A DNA stretch of 64,000 nt from Serripes groenlandicus (GCA_031761405.1 JASEVX010000345.1:106001-170000), one strand, 5' to 3'. Shown: positions 31,695 to 44,927, counted from the first letter of the stretch. Program-made: numbers and translations. The notes: generated by a model from the letters alone, not told the origin.

Positions 31695-32314
31695 ACAAGA
31701 GGCCCAAGAGGGCCAGTATCGCTCCACGGCCATAAGGCAAAAATAAAATCTCCAAACAGCCCTGCCCCGTGGTGGCTATTTTTTTTACCAACCACCATGG
31801 CTTAAAGGAATCTGATAGAGGGTCACCAACGGAACATTTCTACATAATTATTTGAAAATCTGCTGAACACTTTTTGAGAAGAAGATTATTTAAGTTTTCA
31901 CTATAACTATATAAGGCAAAAAAGCCCCGCCCCCTGGCGGCCATGTTTTTCGCCCAATCAAAATTTCTTGAAGGAATCTAATAAAGGGTCACCCAAGGAA
32001 CATTTCTACAAAATTATTTGAAAATCGGCCTGACACTTTTCGGAGAAGAAGATTTTTTAAGTTCTCACTATTTTTTTCTTTTGGTTGCCATGGAAACCAG
32101 AATTTTGAATGGATCCAAAAAAATTGAAGGAATTTAGTAGAGGACATTGAGAGGATGCTTCCCATGAAGTTTCAACCAAATTGGCAAAGTGGTTAGGGAG
32201 AAGAAGTTGTTTAAAGGAAAAAGTTAACGCACGCACGCATGCACGCATGCACGCACGCACGACGGACAATTCGCCATGACATAAGCTCGACTGGCTTTCA
32301 GCCAGTGGAGCTAA
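31695..32314 (+). mobile_element. GCTCCAC-family pearl/Helentron-like element
   Basis: 5' ACAAGAGGCCCAAGAGGGCC then CGCTCCACGG; units with GGAACATTTCTACATAATTA; core CATGAAGTTTCAACCAAATT; a (GCAC) repeat; 3' CTGGCTTTCAGCCAGTGG then AGCTAATAAAAA. Confidence 0.85.
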
Positions 32315-32684
32315 TAAAAACAAGTGTGTTGTTCTTTGTTTTTATTTGTTTGGAACAAACAAATTTAGTAGCTGCAATTCTGAAGCCATACGTCTTATGG
32401 AAAAGTTCCTAAATTTCATACGTGTGAAAGTAGTACTCAATACTTGCTCTTACTTTTCAAATGTATCACGATTTTTGAAATAATGATATATTTATATCGT
32501 CTTTGTTTTCTTATGTGGTTCTTATATTCAAAGAGAGTTACGAAATAAAATGAAACATTGTATTTTAAAACATGAACGCGGAGAGATTTATAAATCTCAA
32601 TGAGTGAACTGCTACAGGGAGAACTATTTCCGATTTAAGCTCCAGATACGGTATTTGAATTTTCAATCACGCATTGAAAATGTA

Positions 32685-34021
32685 CCGTATATCCGCGGCC
32701 ATAAGTCGAATTTTTGAGACTCAAATTTTGGTGTCGAAGCAGGGACTCGACTTATGACTGAATGACAATCTCTCCTAAGGCTATATTTTACACGCGACAA
32801 ACAGTTTTAGGGCTAATGCAAGTCGGTTGTAACTACAGCCTATTCCAGGAGAAATTACAACCGTTTTGCATATAACCATCGAGTTGGAGGTACCTCATTG
32901 TAAACAGTTACTACCACGTATTTGTAACTTTAAATGCAGATGTAGCAGACAGTGTTGGAAAGAAAACGTTGTGAGAAATAGAGATACTGCTTTTTATCAG
33001 CGATGCATCCTTTCCTTACATTTTTTTTATCTAGTTTCAAAGCCGTAAACAAAGGAAAAATAAATACCATATCCTTTAAAATCCTTTTCAATTCAAAGTT
33101 AATTTGTCCAATTTAAAGAAAATGTAGTAATTTCTCCTTTTGTCAGAACTCTATCAAGAGAAGTCTGCTGCAGATGCGTATAAATGCATGTGAAAATGGG
33201 TAAGAGTGAAATCTATATAGACCTTTATTTCCGCAAACCATTTTCCCCAACAAATGAGCTACGTCATACAAAAAGAGTATGTGCAGTTTAATCACACAAG
33301 TATTACTAAGCTATAATAGGATCGTAAATTTAACATTAATTTATATGGGTGTATTTTATTTGTCGCGGCCTACAATCTCAGCTGGTAAATTAGTGACGTC
33401 ATTTATTTGAGCCCTGTGTTTTTCACGCGACAAACAGTTTAGTTATAGGGCTAATGCAAGTCGGTTGTAACTACAGCCTGTTCCAGGGGAAATTACAACC
33501 GTTTGCATATAACCATAGAGTCCAAACTTCTTTCCATAGACCTTTACAACCCTTGTCTTCACCTCTCTGTTTATTACACACACTTTTAATAAACTGCGTC
33601 AATGCAATAATTCCTGTGTTTGTTTTACTTTTAACTAATCATTTTTTGAAAACATTGAAAGGATTAATTTTCATGTGTGAAATCGGACAAATGTGTCTTA
33701 AAGGGTAGATATCGACAAAACCCTTTGTTCGAGTTTCGCTCTTTTATTTTTATAGATTAAAACATGTATATATTAAGAAATTTGGACTAGTTAGTTTGTT
33801 TGGCTTATTTGGATTTATAAAATCAGGTTTGTGCATTATTATCTTAATGTATCATTATCCAGTTTTACATCGAGAACCATGTTTTTTTTAATTTTTGGCC
33901 GAAATTTTTAAAAAGTCGACCCCCGACTTATGGCTGGGAGTAACCTCAAAACCACCGAAATTGGGGTCAAACTGGACCCTCGACTAATGGCCGAAGTCGA
34001 CTTATGGCCGCGGATATACGG
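32685..34021. mobile_element. TA-target element with CCGTATATCCGCGG ends, copy 2
   Basis: Same ends as 8597-9942, with TA at 32683-32684 and 34022-34023. 1,337 bp, about 95% alike by eye. No transposase. Confidence 0.88.
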
Positions 34022-35662
34022 TAGATAAAAACAGAATTGAAAATATTTTCTTTGTGACTTGTCGGCCATATAAATATCGTATAAAGAATTAAAAAAACAA
34101 ATATGTGCGTCATAAAATGCATTTAAAATGAGAGTAACACATTTGCAGAGAAATCGTGATCGTCGAATTCTATTTATAAATACAACGGTATGGGGGGAGG
34201 GTCTAAAGTGCGGACGCGATCTGCGGACAAATACATTATAGAGGGAAAATGCGGACAAATGCAATATAGAGGGAAAATGCGGACGCAATAGAATATAGAG
34301 CAAATCTGCGGACGCTATGATTTGTTGTAAAAAATGTTTAATTAAAGATGGGCAAATGTGTATAATTTGTTACATATGATCATATCCGGGGTTTTCTTTG
34401 TAAATATATAATGTGTTTGATTGCTTTTATCAGTGATATAGATTAAACCAAAAATCGAGATCATGCTGAAATGGAATCTCTTTGTAAAGTGTTTTAACGA
34501 CTTTCCTCTTTATATCATATCTATAGATATCAATAAAGAGAATTGATGGATTGATTTTCCGACAAGTAAATGTCTTTTGACGCATCTGCAGCGGACGAAA
34601 TTTGAAAACATTGCAAGAATAGAATAGGTTGCTAGTAACTAGCCATAGGTTTTGTTTCAATTATATCCTCTCCTTTACAATCGATTGAAGGGTCATGAGT
34701 TCTAGTTATTGTTGGGCCTCTTCATTTTCTACTTTGTAACTTTCAACAGTTTTCCATGTGCCATACTACGAGGCAAATGATCCATGCAACATTCTATTCT
34801 GTAGGGTACTTGGAAGGGGCAGAACAATTTAAATAACAAATAAACAATAAGTATATATATATATACAACACTTTTAATCTTAATTTGTTTCTAGTAATTA
34901 TATATATATACAACTATAATACTAATCTATAACAAATAAGTTAAATGTTTTTTTCTTGCTGTGTAAACAGTAAAAAGCAACATATATTGAAAACATTGTG
35001 GGAAAAGGAAAATTTACTTATTTAAACAATTTCTTAATTCCCATAACCTTTCTTTACCGTCGTATAAACAAAATTTGTATTTGAAGGCTGTTATAAGTAA
35101 AAAACTTAAATGTTGCCAATTTAATCACATATCTTATCATTATAATAGCCAAATAATTAACAAAAGTTACAATTAAAGTCCGCATCTGTTGTCGAAATAT
35201 CCACAGGTGCATTAACACAAGATTTGTGAAACCAATTTGTGCATATATCACATTGTACCATGATGGTATCGACACATCCCGGCAAGTTACAAATACATAC
35301 ATGTATATGATAGGTTTATTGGGAAAAGGGGTTACATTTATAATTTGTTTGGAATGACACTCGTACACAATGGTAATTAACAGTGTATGGTCACGCATCC
35401 TTAATTGATTTGGCAAGCTTAAACACCCTTTAAAGGAAACAGCGGCCAGCTTAGGTGTATACTGTAGAGTAAAATTCAGACGGCACAGGTATTGGTTTTC
35501 TCTGGAGCATTTAATCCTTTTATAATGCAAATGAATTAAAAAGCCTCTGAAGTCTGAAGCATGTTTCTTTTAAAGTGCTCATATAAATATTAGTACTGCC
35601 TTTTTCCACAATATTTTCTACATGATTTCAATTACTCTTTCATTTGGATAGATGTTTCTTTT
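34022..35662. other. Interior of the 6-kb element: short repeats, no gene
   Basis: A small tandem repeat with GGGAAAATGCGGAC words at 34200-34310; ATATATAT runs near 34855 and 34900; P1-type MITE scraps near 34580 and 34987. The 158-codon minus-strand frame at 35054-35530 shows no domain. Confidence 0.45.
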
Positions 35663-36320
35663 TTAGCTCACCTGAGCACGAAGTGCTAAAAGTTAGTTAT
35701 TGTGATCTCCTTTTGTCCGGCGTCTGTCGTCCGTCAACATCTTCTCCTCAGTAACGAGTGGGTCAATTGGGATGAAACTTCACAGAAAGCATCCTCTCAT
35801 TGACCTCACCAGAATTCCTTCAAATGTTTGTGATTTATGCAGAATTATGGTTTCCATGGCAACGAAAATAAAAAAACTTTAAAAATTCTTCTTCTACCAA
35901 ACTGGTTGGCAGATTTTCAAATTATTTTAAAGAAGTGTTCCTTGGCCGCCAGGGAGCGGGGCTTTTTTGCCTTATATGGCTATAGTGTAAACTCAAAAAA
36001 ATCTTCTCCTCCAAAAGTGTCAGGCCGATTTTCAAATAATTTTGTAGAAATGTTCCTAGGGTGACCCTCTATCAGATTCCTTCCAGCCAATTTGATTGGT
36101 CGAAAAACATGGCCGCCAGCCGTCGGGGCTTTTTTGCCTAATATGGCTATAGTAAAAACTTGAAAAATCTTCTCCCTAAGGTTTTTGGCCAATTTTCAAT
36201 TCTTTTTGTAGAAATGTTCATTGGGAGACCATCTATCAGATTCCTCCAAGCCATGTTGATTGGTCGAAAGGGCTATTTGGCCTTATATGGCTAAAGTGAA
36301 AACTTGAAAAATCTCTTAAG
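35663..36320 (-). mobile_element. GCTCACCTGA-family element, minus strand, 5'-truncated
   Basis: Starts with the complement of the 3' end (TTAGCTCACCTGAGCACG), then GATGAAACTTCACAGAAAGC and units with GTAGAAATGTTCCTAGGGTG; ends without the 5' hairpin. Confidence 0.82.
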
Positions 36321-37561
36321 CAGGAAGCTTTTGAGTAAGATTTTAGAAAACCCTTGGTCAATTGTGATTTTTTTTGTAACAAAAATTGGTAAATACTTAG
36401 ATAAGTGAGTCGGGGCCATAATGGTTATCCATTTGTTTTTCATGTCTTTTGAAACTTGGAAATTAAATATAATATTCACATGTATGTCTCATGATTTATT
36501 TTTATAGACAACTAAAATGGCATTTAATTTTAACGGATGCGTCATTTATTCTTTTACCCGAAGTTGTAATATTTATAAACAATGCATAGTTTATAAATCA
36601 CACATCTATGCAAAGGCAAATGTTTGAACAGTTTTATGTACCCAAACAAATGCTGTGCCTTCAGCGCTTTGATTATTATTATGATTATGATTTGGATGTA
36701 ACTCAATTCAGTTCACTAATTTCTGTTCACTTGTATGCATGCAAATTGCAGCATTATAACTATGCTATAAATAATAAAATTATTTTATAGTATACAGTAT
36801 AAATAATGCACTGCAGTCTAATTTTAGTTACTTGTTACGAAGTTTAAGAGCACCAAAGGCTCTAGCTGCAGACAAAAGGTTATGTTATCTATAAAGCGTA
36901 AATCAGTCATTCAGAGTTAAATATAGTCCAAATAATTTAGAATTTCGGTTTCTCGTTTATTGGTCAACAGAAGTCTAAATCCATGGCATGTTTGCATGTT
37001 TCAGACAGACTCGATTCACGTTATTATGCCGTTTATATCCTTGACAGCTATCGCAACGATACAAAAAACCATATCTTTAATTATTATTATATTAATTTGA
37101 GCCTAAAATGTATGCAGCTTACCTCTTTACCACTTTAATCTATCAAATTCAATTCACAACGGCGAAAAATTTGAAATCTGTAACAAATTTATTTTCGGTT
37201 AAATAAACTAGACGAAATCGGTAAAAGAAAATAAACGAAATATCACCCAAACTTGTTTGAATAAGATATATAACTATTCCGTTTAATATCCATTTTGGTG
37301 TACCAACAACAATACCCAAAATACCATATTTCGGTTATCCTCGGTTCAAATCGACCACATTGTGAGTTATTAAACGTCGGGCCTCTAAGAGGTGGATTAA
37401 ACGGATAAGGACTAAGTTAAATATAGATTTTTGGAAAACCGAGATTATAGAATGGACTTCGATTTACCGACATTGCGTCCATAGGGTAGCACAGATATAA
37501 TTGTTGGGGGTCATTTGAATTGAAAATGCGTCAATGACGCAGGATTTGTGCGTCATGGAAA
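36321..37561. other. Remaining interior of the 6-kb element
   Basis: AT-rich with no coherent frame. ACCGAGATTATAGAATGG and TTGGGGGTCATTTGAATTG near the right end may be the worn 3' part of a former transposon. Confidence 0.4.
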
Positions 37562-38858
37562 ACCCTGCTTTAACAAATGTTGAAATGTAGTCCAATATTT
37601 ATAAATTAGACCACCTTCGAAATATAATATCAACTAAACAGTTAAATCTCATTGAAATTGTTGTAAAATTTAAACTTAATTTCGAACATAAACTTAGCCC
37701 TACAACATGTTAATTTATTTTAATTCTTTCCATCTTTTTTTATAATGAAAAAAAACAAACTACTCATGTTTTAAAATTATAGTATGATGAGTGCCCTTGT
37801 GTCAATGATGCATAACAATATGCAGATCGGAAGCAATATGCCTTTAGGGAATTAAATGACACATTTAAAATTGTCAAGGACGAAATAATTGTGTACGAAA
37901 GACCCGATTCTTTCTTATTCGCAGAGGTGTCGTTCTTGAAACTCTCTTTATAGGCAGAGAGTGTTCGTTCAAAGTCATTTTTCCATTAAAACCAGTTTTA
38001 TCTCGGTTTGTTCTTTTCTTCATTTGTTTCGAACATTGAAACATTTTAAATCACCTATAATTTACTATTTGTAAGTGAGTGTAAAGAGCGGCTCTCTGCA
38101 AAGGAGATTGATCTACGCAGTTGGTATTCGCGAGTCACGCAGGTGCGCGTAAGTAAACAAATTAGACTGCGACGTAAAGGTTTGTAGTTATCGCCTTTTG
38201 AGTACATGTAGTATATAGTGTAAAATAAAGTATACCAGTCTAGCTAATAGGGACTGTTTTGTCTTCGTAAATAGAACAAAAAAACATAAATGCGAGTCAA
38301 AATAAAGAAACTTAAAATACCTAAAACATCGGAATATTTATTTCATTTTAGTTGGGTCATTACTTAGTGTTTTTAAACAAACACAATTGTAATATGTTCA
38401 AGACATCTAAATGTGTTTCTTTCTAATAATAATCCCCCCTCCCATGTGATTTCAGAAAACCTATTAAAAATAGAAGTCCGGCGACTAATAATGATGGTTT
38501 ATTTTTCCGTTTGAGAACATCTGGACAAATTCCACACAGGACTGTGTTACTATAAATAGTCTCCCTATATGGTTTATGTTCTGTACTATAATTATAATAA
38601 TACCATATATAGAGAGGCTACTCATAGTAGCTTGTGTGGGTTTCCCCGATTTTTTTTCAAACGGAAACATATTCGTTATTATTGCTATAGTACATGTATT
38701 TGAGCATGTAGAGAAACAATTGAAAATACTAGGTCTTGTGTGGTTTTATCCAAATGTTCAACAATACTTGTGGTGACTGTCGATTCCTTTGTGATAACGA
38801 GAACGAGCATAACAAACCGTGATCTGACATCTTGTCCTCTTTGATCAAGATCGATGTT

Positions 38859-39080
38859 TTAACTCTTTCCCTCTTATTTGACGCTTCTGTAGCAGACGGC
38901 TTTTTAAAAACATTGTGACAAAGAAGAAATTGCTCAAAACGAGCATTTTCTCCTTTTGCCACAACATTTTCCACTTTGAGTCATAGGTTATTCATTCAAT
39001 TATAGAGATTTTCTAATTTTTGATAAAAAAAATGTTCAAAGTCGTCTGCTGCAGAATTGTCGTGTGAGGGAAAGGGTTAA
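38859..39080 (-). mobile_element. P1-type MITE, full length, TTAA-flanked
   Basis: TTAACTCTTTCCCTCTTA ... GTGTGAGGGAAAGGGTTAA, in the opposite orientation to 56576: GCAGACGGCTTTTTAAAAAC and hairpin GAAATTGCTCAAAACGAGCA first, GTCGTCTGCTGCAGAATTG last. Confidence 0.85.
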
Positions 39081-39609
39081 AACAATAATAATTTCTCCAA
39101 AGAAGACCTACAACAGAACATTAACTGTACCCACGAAATGAGGCTAAACCAAATAAAAACAAACAAACAAAAGACATTTAGAAATCTAGTAATTTTTCGT
39201 CATATATACGTAAAACAAATTTCCAACAGAAAGAAATTTCGAAAATAAAAAAAGAAAACGATCTCGTCATAATGGCAACCTCGTCACACAGAAACAGATC
39301 TTTGACACTTTGCGACCGTATAAGGTTTATACCAGTATGCAGCTCCGTGACATCTGATCTGTTATTACAATATTATATTATATACTGAATGATAAAATAT
39401 AGAGATTTCCCAACTTGAGAAAACCTATAACATGCTCTTTGTCTATTGAGCAATATCGCCTAGTGTGCGATATAGCTCACTAGACGGATTTTCGGAACTA
39501 CTTTTTTTAATCTCTATTTTTTTTACTAATAAATTAAAATAAGCATTAAAATTAAAAAAAATAGAAATCTAACATAAAATATTACTAAAAGAAATATAAA
39601 TAAAATAAA
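39081..39609. other. AT-rich, no gene
   Basis: Unique-looking AT-rich sequence with an A-rich run before the next element. Confidence 0.4.
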
Positions 39610-39610
39610 A

Positions 39611-42481
39611 CAAGATGTGTTTGTGAAACACTGATGCCCCCGAATGGCAACATCTAGGTCAAAGGTCAAGGTCGCCAGGTCAAAAATGTTGGTACTGACA
39701 CAGCGCTCACGTTAATGGACGTATTGGGCGTTTTTACGCCCGAAAATCGATCCTATACGCCCAAAATTGACCAGGGAGACGTCCAAGTACGTCCAGGAGT
39801 TAAGGGTATACGCCGACAATCAAAACACAGGACGTATATAATTATGTCCACTAGAAATTGTGTGTAATTATCTAAAGACACTGTATTGTGTTTTATGAAG
39901 TGTCAATTATGGACAGTGGGAGTTATCAATTGGTAGATTTAAGCCAATCACGATCGAGAATGCGTACCCCACCCATCCCCCGATTTGACACTTGATAATT
40001 CGACTTCACACCAATCAATTCTATTTTTCATTATAAACAGCGTAGGGGTAATTAATTTCAATAACACATGTAAAAACATACTAGGATATATGATAAAAGA
40101 ATGTCCCTATATTAATTTAACTGTTTAAAGATTATTATTTTGTTTGCCTGAATCCATAGCAAACACTTTTTAATTGCCGATTTTTTAAAAACAAAGTTGA
40201 CATGAAGATCTATCAAAATCACAGCCAGCTGTCAAAAAGGACCTATGAAATAAATTGCATTTAAGCCCATTTTAGTTCATTATTTTTTTAAAATATAAAA
40301 GAAACTGAAGTCTGGAGGTGAAAATACATATTGTAATTTGTAATGGGTTTTCGTGCATTTTCTGCATTTTGGAAATCGGAAATGTCATTCAAGAAAGTAT
40401 TACTCACACTCATTCTTATTTGTTTTAAAGTTGACTATTTTGAAAGTTTAGTGCCCTTAATGTGTGTTTGTAATATGTCTCACTGCAGAACACTTTATTT
40501 ACTGGTGTTTAAAATAAAATCAATAACTCATTAACAGAAATCATTCCTTTTGCCATACTGAATGTGATTTAAGAACATAATTCATGTTTAATGTGAATGT
40601 AATGAATCATGGCCAAGCCAATCTTTTGATGAATTTTATGCTGGATAGCTTTTGACACATGACTGGAAAAAAGCATTCTATATCACATAAAAACCTACTG
40701 GTTTAAAAGTGTTATGATAGAACCAACAATAACATTGTTGACAAAGGAGCAATATCCACTTTCTGTATTAATTAGCTTCTTTTCCAATAATGTCTTTAAA
40801 AATAAAACAAAGGGAAACACAATAGAATGTGCAAGATGCGAAAAAAGCCAGCGTGCCACCTGGGACTTCCAAGAATTATGAGCAGGACTTCCAAATTTCA
40901 GACCCAGGAAGTCAGGACTTCCTGTTTCAAAAAATTAGTGCAAGCACTGCTGACAGAAAGGTCATGTCACAAGGAATACACATGTGAAATATGGTAGCCG
41001 TACCTGTTATGGTTCAAAAGTAGTGGTCAAAGTAAAAAAAAAAATCTAGAATGGCAACATCTAGGTCAAAGGTCAAGGTCGAAAGGTGAACAATTTTGGT
41101 TTTGACAGAAAGGTCATGTCACAAGGTATACACATGTGAAATATGGTAGCCGTACCTGTTATGGTTCAAAAGAAGTGGTCAAGGTCAAAGTTTTTTTCGA
41201 GAATGGCAACATCTAGGTCAAAGGTCAAGGTCGCAATGTCAAAATTGGTGGTGCTGACAGAAAGGTCATGTCACAAGTTGTTATGGTTCAAAAGTAGTGG
41301 TCAATGTTAAAGTTTTTTTTGAGAATGGCAACATCTAGGTCAAAGGTCAAGGTCGCAAGGTTAAAAATGTTGGTACTGACAGAAAGGTCATGTCACAAGG
41401 AATACACATGTGAAATATGGTAGCCGTACCTGTTATGGTTCAAAAGTAATGGCCAAGGTTAAAGGTTTTTTTCGAGAATGGCAACATCTAGGTCAAAGGT
41501 CAAGGTCGCAAGGTCAAAAATGTTGGTACTGACAGAAAGGTCATGTCACAAGGAATACACATGTGAAATATGGTAGCCGTACCTGTTATGGTTCAAAAGT
41601 AATGGCCAAGGTTAAAGTTTTTTTTAAGAATGGCAACATCTAGGTCAAAGGTCAAGGTCGCAAGGTCAAAAATGTTGGTACTGACAGAAAGGTCATGTCA
41701 CAAGGAATACACATGTGAAATATGGTAGCCCTACCTGTCATGGCTCAAAAGAAATGGCCAAGGTTTAAGTTTTTTTCGATAATGGCAACATCTAGGTCAA
41801 AGGTCAAGGTCGTAAGGTCAAAAATGTTGGTACTGACAGAAAGGTCATGTCACAAGGAATACACATGTGAAATATGGTAGCCGTGCCTGTTATGGCTCAA
41901 AAGTAATGGCCAAGGTTAAAGTTTTTTTCGAGAATGGCAACATCTAGGTCAAAGGTCAATGTCGCAAGGTCAAAAAGGTTGGTACTGACAGAAAGGTCAT
42001 GTCACAAGGAATACACATGTGAAATATGGTAGCCGTACCTGTTATGGTTCAAAAGTAATGGCCAAGGTTAAAGTTTTTTTTGAGAATGGCAACATCTAGG
42101 TCAAAGGTCAAGGTCGCAAGGTCAAACATGTTGGTACTGACAGAAAGGTCATGTCACAAGGAATACACATGTGAAATATGGTAGCCGTACCTGTTATGGT
42201 TCAAAAGTAGTGGTCAAGGTTAAAGGTTTTTTTGTGCAGACAGACAGACGTGCAGACAGACAGACGTTTTTTTTTAGAATGGCAACATCTAGGTCAAAGG
42301 TCAAGGTCGCAAGGTCAAAAAGGTTGGTACTGACAGAAAGGTCATGTCACAAGGAATACACATGTGAAATATGGTAGCCGTACCTGTTATGGTTCAAAAG
42401 TAGCGGTCAAGGTTAAAGGTTTTTTTTGGCAGACAGGCCAAAAACTATATGCGGCACCGAATCTATGATTCCGGGGGCATA
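39611..42481 (+). mobile_element. GCCCCCGAA-family element with a 152-bp array
   Basis: 5' CAAGATGTGTTTGTGAAAC (hairpin TGTTT/AAACA) then GATGCCCCCGAA; 3' GAATCTATGATTCCGGGGGC then ATAAAAA. CAACATCTAGGTCAAAGG starts at 41055, 41207, 41329, 41482, 41634, 41786, 41938, 42090 and 42283: a 152-bp unit, one deletion, and one insertion of a GCAGACAGACAGAC repeat (42236-42266). Interrupted at 39701. Confidence 0.9.
39701..40949. mobile_element. CAG-ended insertion with 6-bp duplication
   Basis: It splits the first array unit: CTGACA at 39695-39700 and again at 40950-40955. Ends CAGCGCTCAC and, inverted, CAGTGCTTGCAC. 1,249 bp, AT-rich interior, no transposase frame longer than 63 codons. Confidence 0.75.
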
Positions 42482-42588
42482 AAAATAAAATAATAAACAG
42501 AACAAAAGGTATCCAAATGAGTCGTCTGCTGCTTAAAATTGACAAGAAACTCCACTGTACCTGCTCATCTTAAATTTCAACAGTAAAT

Positions 42589-44061
42589 ATGTCAGAAATA
42601 TTAGATTTATTAACTAAACATCAAATAGAAGAACTTTTGCAAGAATGTGAATTTGATGAAAGTTGTCCTGTAATTTCTTTCCAACCCCAAAATGCTGGAA
42701 ATATTGGAGAAACTATCAAACCATCTTCATCTGCAGGACGCTTCCAGCCTGTTAATCAAGCAGAAGTGATGAATTTCATTAGCAACCAGGCAAATAAAAA
42801 CACAGTAAGAAAAATTGACCATGATGCAAAATTATTTAAAACTTTCATGATTTCACAGAATGAAATGAGAAGCATTGAAGAGCTTGCCCCTGCAGAACTT
42901 GACATTTTGTTTGGCAATTTCCTTGTTCAGATTAAGAAAGTCGATGGGTCGGACTATGAACCGAGCACAATACGGGGCCTTATGTCTAGCTTGGACAGAT
43001 ACTTAAAGACCAAGTATTACCCACATCAAGTCAACCAAAACGCTCTTTTCCCTCACAGCAACCAGTGTATAAAGGCAAAAATGAGCCATTTAAAGGCGAA
43101 CGGCCAGGGAAACAAACCTAGAGAAAGTGATGAGCTTACTGACGCTGATATAGAGAAACTTTTTGAATGTGGTCAGCTTGGTCATGACACACCACAACAG
43201 GTTGTAAATTTGCTTCACTTGACCTTTTCATTAGTACTTGGTATGAGAGGGGGACAAGAACAGCGCGATTTAAAGTGGGGCGATATTGAAGTTCTCCATG
43301 ATGAAGATGGCGACCCATATCTTTGCCATATCAAGGAAAGAAAAACCAAGACCAGAACAGGCGCGGATTTTCGCAACACCAGTTTAAGCCAAAAGCATGG
43401 GCCTCTATTGAAGAGAATCGTTGCCCTGTACAAGCATACAATATCTACAAGGAAAACCGTCCTTCTGAAATGCTGTCTGCCGACAGTCCATTTTTCTTAA
43501 GTGTCAATGCTTTTCGTAAACCAGATTCCCCTCAAGGGTGGTATAAAAGTCAGGCCATGGGGAGAAATCATATTTACAAATTGGTCAAAAACATGGTAAG
43601 CAACTGCTCAAGTATAAATGATACAGAACAACCTCACAGATTGACCAATCACAGCATAAGGAAACACCAACTTCAAAAGTGTGTTGATATGGGATTGCCA
43701 CCACCAACAACAATCCAAATGAGTGGTCACAAAAACATTCAAAGCGTAAACAATTATTCCAAAGTAAATGAGAAACAACAGAAACAAATCTCTCTTGGCC
43801 TAATGAAAACAAATAATGAAACTGTAAAAACTCTGATGCAACCAATTTCACCTGACATACAGCAATCACAATGTTTAAACAAAACTTACCACCAGAAACA
43901 GGCTATGGCATCAAGCTCCTCCATTTTCCATGGATCAACAACAATCAATGGAGGGACCTTCAACTTTAATTTACACCAGTCCACCATCTGTTGAAGCACC
44001 ATTCTCTCCAAGGATGAAATTTAGGCGCATTATGCCACTGAGTGACTCAGACAGTGACTAG
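42589..44061 (+). pseudogene. Crypton-type (DUF3504) tyrosine recombinase, frame-broken
   Basis: Intronless. From ATG 42589 it reads 265 or so codons with an N-terminal SAM-like region (VRKIDHDAKLFKTFM) and the first catalytic Arg in LVLGMRGGQEQRDLKWGDI (R220), then KTKTRTG. Near 43385 the match passes to another frame (AWASIEENRCPVQAYNIY, ENRPSEM), which holds NHSIRK (H..R), MSGHKN and the putative nucleophile in SVNNYSK. Near 43960-43985 it passes again to a frame ending VEAPFSPRMKF and SDSDSD-TAG at 44061. The R-K-HxxR-H-Y set defines tyrosine recombinases; this arrangement is the Crypton/ZMYM-QRICH1 type. Two frame breaks make it inactive unless they are assembly errors. A poly(A) signal AATAAA lies near 44232. 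Confidence 0.85.
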
Positions 44062-44679
44062 AATGTCAAAACTTGTGCCAATGTGTAAACACTCCCGCTT
44101 TCAACACGGCAATTAATTTAACTCACAGTCACATTACGATTTATGGTTATAGAATCCAGTTCAAACTCGCAGCTTCCAAATGTTATTATTCTATATAGAA
44201 AGAACTGCACTAAATTATCAGATCATCATTAATAAAACTCTAACAACTTATGTATATGCCTTCAGTTATTCCAATTGTTTACACGAAAACGTGTTTATAT
44301 GCAGCGAGAAAATATTTCTTTGCTGCAATTGATAAATGCCTCAAGACAAAAATAAACTCATCGTTAAACACTTTTAAGCTCCGTTTTCACTACTAACACT
44401 TTATTTCCTTGATGAACAGTTAAATAATCCACTATTGCACTTTTAAATCCTCAAATAAGAGCTTGAATCGACATGACACATTTATTTCAATCAATGTACA
44501 CATTTGTCGGTGCGCACGTTGTGACGTCACTGCAAAACTGGCAGATTACGTCATTCAGATCTCTCCGCTTATTTCACATTCAATTAAGTCCTACTGATCT
44601 AGAACGTCTTCATTACAATCGCATAATCATCATTTTGCATTGCTTGTTTGAATGTGGATTCTTTATGTAAATCTTCAAT
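44062..44679. other. 3' flank of the recombinase, no gene
   Basis: AT-rich; contains AATAAAACTC at 44232 and a second AATAAACTC near 44350. No terminal repeats of a Crypton were identified. Confidence 0.4.
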
Positions 44680-44927
44680 AGAAAACCAACATTATAGACT
44701 CTGCGTAATGTATCGACCCAGATCAACCTGCGCAGTCCGCCCAGGCTAATCCTGGCCGACACATTCCGTCTCAGGGGGATTGAGATATAGAGTAATGATT
44801 CCTGAAACAGAAAATCCACAGGAGGCAAAAAGTGTCTGTCCGGGTTAGCCTGCGCGGCATGCTCAAGCTGATCCGGGTCGATACTTTACGCAGAGTCCAC
44901 GATGTTGGTTTTTTCGTGGAACGGCTG
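44680..44927. mobile_element. GAGCCGTCCC-type foldback MITE
   Basis: AGAAAACCAACATTATAGAC, TCTGCGTAATGTATCGACCC ... GGTCGATACTTTACGCAGAG, ATGTTGGTTTTTTCGTGG, AACGGCT. Long imperfect inverted arms around ATTGAGATATAGAGTAATG. Confidence 0.85.

Larger units (their letters stand above)
31562..37567. mobile_element. 6-kb insertion with CAGGGTTTTCC ends and 6-bp duplication
   Basis: Perfect inverted ends CAGGGTTTTCC / GGAAAACCCTG, flanked by CTTTAA at 31556-31561 and 37568-37573. The empty site is seen in the second copy of the host repeat (near 50220), confirming the junction. TTGGGGGTCA words occur near both ends. No intact transposase; three other elements sit inside it. Confidence 0.85.
31180..38488 (+). 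mobile_element. GTCGCCGG-family element, copy 1, interrupted
   Basis: 5' ACAAGAGAAAGTTGATGC..GCATCAATGTCGCCGG, 3' AGTCCGGCGACTAA. Matches 49622-51124 along its length except for the insertion at 31562-37567, a loss of about 225 bp near 31290, and a short loss in the 3' hairpin. No tandem array in this family. Confidence 0.85.

Noticed and set aside
35054..35530. 158-codon minus-strand open frame
   Set aside because: It lies inside the 6-kb insertion, is AT-driven (rich in I, F, Y, K) and has no domain signature.
43136..43433. Minus-strand frames opposite the recombinase
   Set aside because: They are shadows of the plus-strand gene, which carries the catalytic motifs.
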